Positions 22,345-32,222 of a stretch of 64,000 nucleotides of DNA are shown one piece after another. Origin of the DNA: Ipomoea triloba (Eukaryota; Streptophyta; Magnoliopsida; Solanales; Convolvulaceae). Made by a program: the position numbers and the translations under genes. The stretch's first letter is position 1; each line of letters begins with the position of its first letter. The stretch is taken from contig NC_044927.1 of NCBI RefSeq assembly GCF_003576645.1, positions 17,216,954 through 17,280,953 of the forward strand, in the 5' to 3' direction. Under the pieces are notes generated by a model that made no database searches, was not told where the DNA came from, and worked only from the letters and a program-made list of their open reading frames with translations.

Positions 22345-23096
22345 GTGCCCATTATTCTGCATGATGAGAATGAAGAAGCCAAAATATGGAGTCAAATTCA
22401 TAGTGAAGACACTTTGTTCCTGTCATTAAAGCATGGCAACTGAATGAAAGAGTGTAATTTTCTATCTGCATGCTCTTTTTCTTTGAACAATGTATTTCCC
22501 TGAACAAGTAGATCTCATGTGTGCTTTACAGGTATGGGGAGCTTCAGGGTTATAATAAGCCGGAAACAGCTGAAAGATATGGAAAGGAGCAGGTTCATAA
22601 ATGGCGTAGAAGTTATGATGTTCGGCCACCCAATGGAGAGAGTTTGGAAATGTGCTTGGGAAGGGCTGTTACATATTTTAAAGAGCATGTGAGCTTGATG
22701 ACTATAACATGTAGAACACACTTTCTTGTGTATTCAAGGCTTGCATTTGTTGATATAACTGATCTTTTAAAAAACCTGTTCTGCAGATTGAACACCAACT
22801 TATGGCTGGAAAACATGTGATGGTTGTAGCTCATGCAAATTCATTGCGGTCCATTATTATGTATCTTGATGAATTAACATCTGAGGAGGTAGGGCTTTGT
22901 TTCTCTACCGCCTTGAACATATTAGGCATACTATACATGGATTTTAGTTGATATTCAAATGGATTCTTGATGACAGGTTATTAACTTGGAACTATCAACT
23001 GGTGTGCCAATGTTATACATTTATAAAGATGGAAAGTTTATCAGAAGAGGAAGTCCCCCAGGTTCAATGGAAGCTGGTGTTTATGCATACATTGAG
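22345..23096 (+). pseudogene. Phosphoglycerate mutase exons captured in the transposon
   Basis: Four exon-like blocks match plant 2,3-bisphosphoglycerate-dependent phosphoglycerate mutase, a glycolytic enzyme interconverting 3- and 2-phosphoglycerate. They are 22345-22450, 22532-22688, 22787-22888 and 22977-23096. Landmarks are VPIILHDENEEAKIW and AWQLNER, then [71 protein letters not shown] and IRRGSPPGSMEAG. Introns keep AG acceptors, and three keep GT donors. The first block has a frameshift (a gap after SEDT) and lacks a clear GT donor. The N-terminal part with the RHG motif is missing. In the third block the usual catalytic-His context AHGNS reads AHANS. A captured, non-functional copy is the best reading; expression is possible but untested. 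Confidence 0.82.
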
Positions 23097-23521
23097 GTTG
23101 GTGTCTTTTACTCTGTATAGCTGATAAAGATAACTTATTCTCATATCTTCTTTATGCCATGAGGGAGGCTGGAGGGGGAGAAACTATAATTACATTTTTC
23201 TTTCTTGCTGTGACTAGACAAACTACAATTCACAAAACAAGAGAACCTTATTAAAAGCTTTCTATCTACAATCCTTGATAATTTACCTCTTGCCACATTT
23301 TTTCTACTTCAGAGTTTTTTTTGATGAAGTCATCAGGATACATTGAACTTTCAGTTGAGATGTTGAAATTGGATGCTGCATTATCAATGAAGTCTAAATA
23401 AATTATTCATCAGAGAAAGTCTAAAGATATTTATTATTGCTGCTTTTTTAATTGCTACTTGCTCCATTTAGCATAAATTGATTACTTTATTACCTCATTT
23501 TTCTTTATTTGGATTTTGCAG

Positions 23522-23640
23522 CTAGAGCTGAACAAACTAATACCACCGCTAGGTCAACCCTGCTGGGAGCATCAATGGAAGTTTACAGATTGAGGGGATC
23601 TAAGCATAGATTTAAAATTGTATCTTTGCTCATCATTTCA
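23522..23640 (+). pseudogene. Further captured exon-like block, unidentified
   Basis: Follows a TTTTGCAG acceptor. One frame reads RAEQTNTTARSTLLGA, which looks like coding sequence but does not continue the mutase C-terminus. It probably comes from a different donor gene. It ends in AT-rich DNA before the subterminal repeats at 23770. Confidence 0.4.
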
Positions 23641-24320
23641 TTAATTGTTGAATTATAATAACATTTATACAGGAGCACTTTCAAGTATTTAGTGAATTTT
23701 TTAATTATTTAATTTATTAAAATTTAATTTTCTAATTTTGTTTTTTTTTTTTAATTTAGAAAAAAGGGATTCTGCCACTCTTCCTAAGCTGGAAGAGTGG
23801 CGGAATCCTATTCTTTTTATTTTTTTTTAATAATCCGCCACTGTTCTTACCTAAGAACAGTGGTAAGAACAGTGGCGGATGACTTAATATTAAAAAAAAA
23901 ATGTAATCCGCTACCGTTCTAGGTTAGAATGGTAGCGGATGATTAGACTTTTCGCTACCGTTGTACAACGGTAGCGGAAGTCAACGACCTTTAGTGACTG
24001 TGCCATCCGCTACTGTTGTACAACAGTAGCGGATGTGCATTTTTGTACCATTCGTTACTGTTGTACAACAGTAGCGAAAAGTCTTTTACAACAGTAGCGG
24101 ATGTGTATTTTTGTACGTGTAAATTTTTTTAAGAATAATTGGTTCTACCTGCTACAATTTATTTTCTTTCAATTCAATTTGACAATAATATTCTGCTGAA
24201 TCCATCCTTAAATAATAATATATCCTAATTAATTAATAATCATCCACAACAATCAATCAATAATATATCTTAAGTAATAATCATTTCAGAATAAGATATT
24301 CAATCCATTAATAAAATAAA

Positions 24321-25189
24321 GAGAAAATTGTCATTTTGGTCTACTGACTATTGGGGTCCTATTAATTTCAGTCCACGACTTTCAAAAGTGTTAATTGCAT
24401 ACCCTGACTATTCAATTTCTGTCAATTTTGGACACTCCGGCCAAATTGGCGGTCAATTTTGGTCGGAATGTCTTAATTACTCTGTTAAGACTTAATGTGA
24501 AGGGCAAAATTGTATTTTTCATTGTGTCCAAATTAAACCAACCCAAACCCGGTTTAATCAAATCTCAATTGGTCAGCCTTTTGCAGCAAAACAATGGCGG
24601 ACCGTACCTGGGAGTTGCGACGGTGTGTTTGGTTTCGTCGTTTGTGTTCTTATCGTTGAAGGCGTCGTACATTTTCGGGAACAACTCGAGATGGGGTGTT
24701 AATGGCGGAGGTAGTTACAGTCGGGCTATGGAGACGTCACTGTTTTTTTGCTCGTTTGCCATGGCGATTGCCCACATACTGGTGGCCTATAGAATCAGTT
24801 GCAGAGAAAGGAGAAAGCTTCTTGTTTACAAGATCGACATTGAAGTTGTAAGTTATTTATTTCCATTTTTTTTGGTGTCAAAATAATTTAATCTTATATT
24901 CATAATTGCTCTCAGTGCGTTTGCTGCAAAAGGCCGCCCAATTGAGATTTGATTAAACCGGGTTTGTGTTGGTTTAATTTGGACACAATGAAAAATACAA
25001 TTTTGCCCTTTACATTGAGTTTTAATGGAGTAACTAAGACATTCCGGTCAAAATTGGCCGCCAATTTGGCCGGAGTGTCCAAAATTGACATAAATTGAAT
25101 AGTCATGGTATGCAATTAACACTTTTGAAAGTCGTGGACTGAAATTAATAAGACCCCAATAATCAGTAAACCAAAATGGCAATTTTCTC
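24321..25189. mobile_element. Pack-MULE with captured membrane-protein exon
   Basis: About 275-bp terminal inverted repeats: GAGAAAATTGTCATTTTGG at the left, CCAAAATGGCAATTTTCTC at the right. They are flanked by perfect 9-bp duplications TAAAATAAA at 24312-24320 and 25190-25198. The terminal repeats enclose about 300 bp of unrelated, GC-richer coding-like DNA (24595-24850). This is the defining structure of a Pack-MULE, a Mutator-like element that has picked up host gene sequence. It has no transposase of its own. Confidence 0.9.
24592..24850 (+). pseudogene. Captured exon of a plant membrane protein
   Basis: An open frame running from the left MULE repeat into the insert reads NGGPYLGVATVCLVSSFVFL, then SLKASYIFGNNSRW, ETSLFFCSFAMAIAHILVAY and CRERRKLLVYKIDIEV. 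There are two hydrophobic segments, one at VATVCLVSSFVFL and one at SLFFCSFAMAIAHILVA, so the donor encoded a small membrane protein; I cannot name it. The block ends ATTGAAGTTGTAAGT, keeping a splice donor followed by intron-like sequence, so it was captured from genomic DNA. The frame is uninterrupted, which suggests recent capture or a kept fragment. Confidence 0.7.
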
Positions 25190-25198
25190 TAAAATAAA

Positions 25199-25848
25199 TG
25201 TTCAAACTACAACACAAGTCAATTTCTTTTTGCAATGGCAATTTCTTTCTCACAGATGGCAGAACTGCACAATAATTCAATGCAATCGTGTAAAGTCAGG
25301 AAAGGCCAATAAGGCGAATATAGATTTATACATAGCAATGCAAGATAGTAGCCAAGTAGATCATGAATCTGGAATTAAAGAAAGAATTAATCTGAAAGGA
25401 CAAGGAATAAAACAACAATTATTTTGGCATCTGTTTAGTTGATAGTGTCCGAAAGTTTTAGGATTCTTCTTCCCTTTGGTCTCTAGTACCTACTGCACCA
25501 AGTGACAAAGAGTTGAAAAGTTCACCCTGTTCAATTTGCCACCACAGTTAGTTTACCTTATGCATTGATTAATGACCAATTAATATCCTAATGAACTAAG
25601 AGTTTTAGCCACCTTCAGAAGTCTTATATGATGTTATAGTGCTGCAACATCTGATGATGAGTATTCATTCACAACAACCTTTGTGATAGAATAAATAAAT
25701 AAATAAAATGAACTACATCACTAACGTTTTAGTGAAAATAACATTTATTGTCATAAAAAAAAGGAGTACTTATATTATCATATGCAACAATCCATTCAAT
25801 CTATCAACATAATATCCATCAACCTAATATTCTAATTAACTACAACAC
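25199..25848. other. AT-rich spacer, no gene seen
   Basis: Sequence between the Pack-MULE and the solo LTR. An 88-residue open frame that starts inside the MULE end continues here but has no protein-like pattern. Nothing further is supported. Confidence 0.4.
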
Positions 25849-26221
25849 TGTAACACCACTGATTTTTGGTCACTTTAAAATTATTTTACTAACTGTTGTA
25901 TCCTTAAATTGGTCCATTTTAAATTATTCTATCATATTGTCTGACTCAAATTATATTAAAATTGTTTTATTACTCTCTTCAAAATTATTATTATTTTCCA
26001 AATACTTGGTTCCTAATTTTATTTTATTCCTTGATCAACTTCAAGTCTGACCTAATATCTTCATAACCATATTATTTTTGAGCCTCTTATAATTTCCTAA
26101 TCCTAAGATATATATGGTAGAGACAAAATTTTCCTATTCATATATTTATGTATGTATAGTATACGCATAACATACATGATGTCCTAATTATAATATATAT
26201 GCGTACACTTACTGTACGAAG

Positions 26222-26224
<3 letters not shown>

Positions 26225-26285
<61 letters not shown>
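26225..26285. repeat. (TTA)n microsatellite
   Basis: About 20 uninterrupted TTA repeats inside the solo LTR. Confidence 0.95.
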
Positions 26286-26288
<3 letters not shown>

Positions 26289-26566
26289 ATATTCCTAATC
26301 CTAAGATACGTAAGTACACAATTATATATGCATTTACCTAATTCCTAAATCTAGCATATTGGTACACGGTTATATATGCATGCTAATATCTTTCCTAATC
26401 TCTATATAAATATGTATGATGTGTAGGGTTAGGGCTGTACGGCTGGTTACATATATAATTATTTTCCTAAACTTAATATACTTAATTATATTATTCCTAT
26501 ATAAATATTCTCTATGAGTTAACCCTAGGCCCATCATATATTCATCCTCTCCCATATTCTCCAATC

Positions 26567-26801
26567 ATTATTGTGTGAACCATGATCCACACAGCTGTGT
26601 GGACCATACTATCAAATAATGTACATTCAATATAAAAATAATGTACATTGTATTCAGGGAATATACATTATTTGTGTACTGAATGTACATTATATAAAAA
26701 TAATGTACATTCAGTACAAAAATAATGTACATTTAGTACATTAAAAATGTACATTTTATTATGGTCCACAAAGCTGTGTGGACCATGATCCATACAATAA
26801 T
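26567..26801. mobile_element. 235-bp MITE with repeated AATGTAC core
   Basis: Terminal inverted repeats of about 42 bp (ATTATTGTGTGAACCATG... and ...CATACAATAAT), each containing the palindromic CACAGCTGTGTGG. The interior is a run of AATGTACAT(T) motifs in both orientations. A diverged relative is at 56098-56351. Confidence 0.75.
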
Positions 26802-27073
26802 TTGCCCATATTCTCTCTTGATTCTTTCTCTCTCAAATAAATAAAACCCTAGCCTTCTCTTTGTTCATCATCAATTCGTGTTAGAGGTCAAGAATCATCA
26901 AGTTTAGGTAGTTAAATTTTGGCTTTTGAGGTAAGATTTATGTCCATCTAAAATCATTTTTACCCCAAAACAAAAATTATTTTTACTAAGTGTTTGTTCA
27001 AATAATTGCTATGCGATTCATGATTTTCGTGAAATTTGTGTCAATACGCAAACTGTTTGATTATATAAATCTA

Positions 27074-27908
27074 GAGTTTTTTTTTCCCAAAATGGTCCCT
27101 CGACTATTGCTCATTCTCAATTTTGCATTTCGACTTTCAATTGCACTTAATGTGGTCCCTCGACATTCAAAAATTCACCCAATTCGGTCCTCCGTTACAT
27201 ATTCTGTCAAATCAGTGTTAAAATGGAGGGCATTTTCGTCACTTTACCTATTGTTAGACTAATAAACATTGAGAAATAGTTGAAGGACCATTTTGAGAAT
27301 AGTCAAGGGACCATTTTGGAAAAACTATTTTATTTATTTCATTTTTGTTTATTTTCATTTTTTAGATTCTATAAAATTAGAATTTCTATACATTTTTTTT
27401 CTTACAAATATAAATAGTTAAAATCGTGCAATCCATCCTAAAATTTTTTTACTTTTTTACAAACTACGGAACTTATTGTAAAACTTCATAGGAATAATTT
27501 GTATATTTAGAGAGGAAAATTCTGTACAGAAAGTTAAAAATTTTGAGGTTGGATTGCGCAATTTTAACTATTTATATTTGTAAGAAAAAAATGTATCAAA
27601 ATTCTAATTTTATAGAGTCTAAACAATGAAAATAAACAAAAATGAAATAAATAAAATAGTTTTTCCCAAAATGGTCCCTTGACTATTCTCAAAATGGTCC
27701 CTCAACTATTTCTCAATGTTTATTAGGCTAACAATAGGTAAATGGACGAAAATACCCTCCATTTTAACACTGATTTGACGGAATATGTAACGGAGGACCA
27801 AATTGGGTGAGTTTTTGAAAGTCGAGGGACCACATTAGGTGCAATTGAAAGTTAAAATGCAAAATTGAGAATGAGCAATAGTTGAGGGACCATTTTAGGA
27901 AAAAACTC
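27074..27908. mobile_element. Foldback MULE with 10-bp duplication
   Basis: Ends are GAGTTTTTTTTTCCCAAAATGG and CCATTTTAGGAAAAAACTC in inverted orientation. It is flanked by direct repeats TATAAATCTA (27064-27073; 27909-27918). Nearly the whole element is an inverted repeat, with an inner pair around 27320-27660. It shares the GAG start of the MULEs at 10448 and 24321. It is nested in the solo LTR and so is younger than it. Confidence 0.85.
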
Positions 27909-29525
27909 TATAAATCTATTAACTGGGAAACATAGGACCGTATATCTTTATGTATGCCATACCTATAAGTATTTAATTTGCATAGGTGCACTTATATGCA
28001 TATTAATGAGTACGTGTGAACTGTGTACTGTATATGTAATTGTGTATAGTTAGTTAACTGTATTGCATAGTTGTGATTAGTGTAGTAATTAGGTAAGTAT
28101 ATAAAAGAATTAGATTGAAATATATGATTGTGCAGTGTGTGGCGTGTGCTGCATATTTATTTCTATAATTTATTATATGTACGTATATGGTTATACTGGA
28201 GTACTTACATATGTGTTGTATGCTCATTTAAATATTATATTGGTTATATATTATTATAATAATATGTATTCGTAGGTTAGAAACAAGTTATATTGGTGTA
28301 AGGTTATAAATGAAGTTATTTTAGTTATTGAGGTACGGTGTGAAGTTGAACTGGTTATTTGGAATAAAAATTATATTTAATATTTGGTCATATATGGATG
28401 ATTTATACCTGGATTTTTCTTGTGAGTTTGGTCTCTCACAATTGGTTATGAAGTGGTGGAAATCAACAATTTTGTTATATTGATACATACCGGAGTGGGC
28501 CGGATAGCTAATCCCACGATTGATTATGGATATGGAGTCTACTTTACATAACGGTGTGGGCCGGATAGTTAATCCCACAGACTCTTTGAGTTCGTTCTAC
28601 CCAGTGGTGTAGGTCTCCCATTGGGGGTATGCATACTTAAGGAATTGATCTCTGGCCAACTGTGTGGGTCTTCGGTTGGTTTTTCTTTTGGTCACTGGGG
28701 CCGAAGTAATGGCTATTGCCTGGTATTTCTCCTCCTGGACAAAATGGTTAAAGATGGTTAACTATGAAAATTCTATTGTGGTGGAATATTATAAGTATTA
28801 TATATATATATATATTATAAAATCCTATTTTGGTAGAGTAGTATACTTGTATGGTATGACTATATGACTATCTATAAACAATGTGTTTCGCACTATTAAT
28901 TGTCCATACGTGTTACATGTTGGTAATAGGATATTTAGTGGCATGTTGTTATGAGATTTTATATGATGGCCTATTTGCATACCTAGCATATTATCTAGGA
29001 CGTTAAGGTTCTAAGGGGTTATATTATTTGCCATTTATGTGCCGTGTGTTTTATGTGCTATGTGCTAAAATGTTTTACGGGGTGGAGTAAGTCTTACAGT
29101 AAGCTTTATGCTGAATTTGTTTCTTTGTGTTCTTTTTCCTTAACTCTTTTTGCAGGTGATGTTGCATAAGCACTGGGCATGAGAGTGAATTACCTAGAGA
29201 TTTATTAATAATTTAATAGTTGGTTAGATTAATTGGATTAATAGTTTCGTTTAGACTCGATTATTAGTTGTTTTTGTATTAGTACCTACCTTGGGATATT
29301 ATTATTTTATTTTCAATGAATATTTTTGAACCTTATATCCTGAGTTGTCTTTGGTTACTAGTTTTTAGCCTGTGCGTTTGGGTATAAGTAGTTATCCAAG
29401 CATGGCGGTAGCACTCTCCATTTTCTTTGGTTTTGTTTTCGCTTCCGCAATTGTACTGTCTTTTAAAGAAAATGTACGCATTTTTAAGAGTTTCTCTAGT
29501 TTGAAAATGGGGGTGTTACAAACAC

Positions 29526-30059
29526 AATATAACTACTTTTCTATTAAGAAAAAACACTAAAGTGTTCTTTTGTTTACATATACCTACTATTCTATTCAAC
29601 CTGCCTAATTTTGTTAACTGTCTAATTGTAAAGCCAAAAGAAAAAAAAACAAAACAAAAGCCCTGTACAGCACAAATCTTTTCATAAGATAATCCATATG
29701 AAATATTATTGAAAGGAATATGGACACCCAAGCAACAATAAATTGGTTCAATTTAATGCTTTATAAAGGGCACAACTTTAAGTCTAAATGCAAGCAAGAA
29801 AAGAAAGTGCCAGTGCCCAATACATGGCTGAAAGTGATATGCATCATTGACTAAGAGATATCATATGTTTTACCTCTTTTGAACTGTACTCTTCACCCTT
29901 GAACTGACCTGTCGGATTGCTTCTTCAATTTTCTTTTGTGCCTATACTATATAGTTATTACGGCGTCGACAGGATGCCATGAGTTCAGGCAAGGCGAGCT
30001 CCGACATCGCCATGGTGTCGCCAAGGCGTCCCAGGCGACGTTTAGGTCCGATACCTCAC
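29526..30059. other. Spacer, no gene seen
   Basis: AT-rich, then a short GC-richer stretch near 29960-30040 with repeated GGCG/GACG words (GGCGTCGAC, AAGGCGTCCCAGGCGACG). I do not recognise it as part of a gene. Confidence 0.35.
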
Positions 30060-31320
30060 AATATGAAGACAAAGTTTTATGCGCAGCGGAAAAGTTATCC
30101 CCTTTTAGTTAGCACGAGTTTGAGTTAGTTCGAGAAGTGTCGTTATATGCAGTGTAGTTCGAGAGTTAGATCGAGAGATAAAGACAGAAAGTAAATGCGA
30201 GAGAGATTTTTAAGTGGTTCGGCCAACCCGCCTACGTCCACTCTTCTTCCAGAAACTCCCTAGAAGGATTGCACTAAAACTTCCCTTTTTAGTACAATAT
30301 CGAGCGCTTGAGCTTTGATCACGAAGCCCGCCTCAAGCCTCANCTTCACTAGACAGCTGCCAGGTTACTCCGCCTCTTCTTGCTTAATCCAAAGCAAGGA
30401 CCTTTGGTTGTCACAGTTGAGTGTAACAAGCTTCAATCTGACCAAAAGCTATCGTTGAATCAACTTCGATGTAGAGCAGCTTCGGTCACCTTCTAGATGT
30501 ATAGCAGTTTAAGCTTTGTAACTCTCTCAAACACTAAGATGTGTTCTCTCGCTGTTTTGAATATCAGGATGATATTCCGGATTGAGCACTAGCACTTGAA
30601 CGTTTGAATTAGACACCTCTTAAGATTTTCAGAATGAACTCACTTCCTCTGACGAAAACTTCCTCCTATCCTTGTGTCTTCACGTCCTTTTTATATGAGA
30701 GTTAAGGAATAATTCCGTTGGAGGGAAAATTATTCCGTTTGAAATTTGTCTCCCATGCTGTGTATGGGACTTGCATCTTTTCAGCATTTTTCATGGAGTG
30801 GTGGTCTTGTAACTTGAACCTTTTGTTTGGTAGTGGATATTCCATAATCCACTTTCTTGAGTCCATGCTCCACTTGCTACTTTTGGTAAAAGTTACTCTT
30901 TTTAAATTCCCATTGATCCTCGTTCTAGGGAATAAGACCGACTTTGGATTAGTGCACCTTCTATCCGTTTGTTGTGGAATTCTGATGTGGCATCCACTTC
31001 TGGCACCTCCTTAATATTTTATCTCCATGATATTCTTCTTCTCCAAACTTTATTCATGCTTCCTGACCGTCATTCAGCCTTTTGGAGAAATGTCAGTTTA
31101 TCGAGACCAAGATTGATGTCTCGATTGTTTGATGTCTTGATCCCCATGTATCGAGAGATCTATCTCTCGAACTCTGCTTATGTCTCGAACTGGGTTGTTG
31201 TACCGAGAGATCCTATCTCTCGAACTCTGCTTATGTCTCGATACTTAGTTGATGTCTCGCAGACCCTTATTCCTCCAGTGTTGTCCCGTGCCTTCTTCTG
31301 ATCTATCTATAAGATTACAA
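30060..31320 (+). mobile_element. Probable LTR fragment
   Basis: Near 30201 it contains GAGAGATTTTTAAGTGGTTC followed by GGCC and CCTACGTCCACTCTTC. The same arrangement occurs at 63856-63905 inside the LTR start at the right edge. Repeated TATCGAGAGAT and TCTCGAACTCTGCTTATGTC blocks lie near 31145-31240. N30343 is an assembly join. Ends could not be fixed. The open frames at 30718-31301 look random. Confidence 0.45.
31145..31250 (+). repeat. ~55-bp imperfect direct repeat
   Basis: GAGAGATC(T/C)TATCTCTCGAAC followed by TCTGCTTATGTCTCGA is present twice in tandem. Confidence 0.7.
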
Positions 31321-32222
31321 CACGAGATTTTCTAAGATGTTCACACAAGTTTACCTTAAGCTTAAATATTTTCCGAGTTGAGCTCAAGTTACCCGGTTGT
31401 ATTTTCGCTCTTAGTTTACTTGTCGAACTTACATTGAATTCAGTTTCGAGCTTGGAATCATCGTTTGGATTGGAATTACTCTCAAGAATTGTTAGTAAAG
31501 TTTTCCCTTTTTATTCTTTAATGTTGCAGCTATGATTTCAATCTTTAATTCTTGCCTTGCTGTGTTTACTTCAATCATGCGTGAGTAATTCGCTTATGGG
31601 TTTGGATTAGGGGTCCATTGTTAATCTTGATGTTCAATTTTTGATTATTGCATAAAGGGATTGAATCTTTTACCTAGGGTTTATGTTGATTTGGGGATTT
31701 GCTTTCTACTTGTTATTGATTGATGGCCACAATTAATTGCTAGTCTAGGAGAGGGATTCATTACAACGAAAGTTGGATGGAAACTTCGAGCCTTACCAAT
31801 TTCAACCTAATTTTCCTACTATGAGAATATGGGTAATTTTGGGGGCTTACAATGCTTAGGTGCTTAAGGTTATGATTGATGCATCACGACAGTGGGACAA
31901 TTGTAGCCTAATTCTGTTTGTTGATTACGAAAGTAGCTGAATTGAATTCTTATGTGCATTGCCCATAAATCCCTAGGTTAATCTTTCTTTCCCTAATTCT
32001 GAGATTGTTAGAACATCAAGATTACAACTCTCCTAATCTGACCCATTCCCTTATCATACAGTTAATTCATTAGCAATTTTATTTCTTTTAATTTTCATCA
32101 TTCAGTTATTAGTTGCTTGGATTCTAGTTGATTCACATACTCTAGTGCCTAGTACTCTTAATTCATACAATTACATGCCATAGCCCCAATCCTCAGCGGA
32201 ACGACATATCACACCCATATTT
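31321..32222. other. Non-coding region downstream of a minus-strand ORF
   Basis: No open frame of interest on either strand. Position suggests 3' untranslated or LTR sequence of the element whose decayed protein lies at 32223-34815, but no polypurine tract or LTR border was identified. Confidence 0.35.

Larger units (their letters stand above)
20369..24119. mobile_element. CACTA-like element carrying captured gene exons
   Basis: The left end is CACTAGTAAAAAA. The right end, read inverted, is CACGTACAAAAA. Both are flanked by the 3-bp duplication TAA (20366-20368; 24120-24122). Both subterminal regions hold many inverted copies of a CCGCTACTG(T) / CAGTAGCGG motif, the hallmark of CACTA binding-site repeats (20420-20690; 23770-24110). 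No transposase is present. The interior holds a CT-rich leader and several spliced-gene fragments, including phosphoglycerate mutase exons. The terminal match is imperfect, so the exact ends are inferred; the subterminal repeats make the class likely. Confidence 0.7.
25849..29520 (+). mobile_element. Solo LTR (TGTAACACC type), AACAC duplication
   Basis: Begins TGTAACACCACTGATTT and ends GGGGGTGTTACA. It is flanked by 5-bp repeats AACAC (25844-25848 and 29521-29525). No internal coding region is present, so this is a solo LTR left by recombination. Length is 3672 bp including a nested MITE and MULE. It is the same family as 45947-48631, with shared blocks such as ACCTAGAGA(T/A)TTAT and TACCTTGGG(A/T)TATTATT. 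The long LTR with TGTAACACC ends resembles Tekay/Del-type Ty3 elements; the lineage is inferred. Confidence 0.85.

Noticed and set aside
30718..31301. Two overlapping plus-strand frames of about 100 residues
   Set aside because: They lie in a probable LTR and show no protein family pattern.
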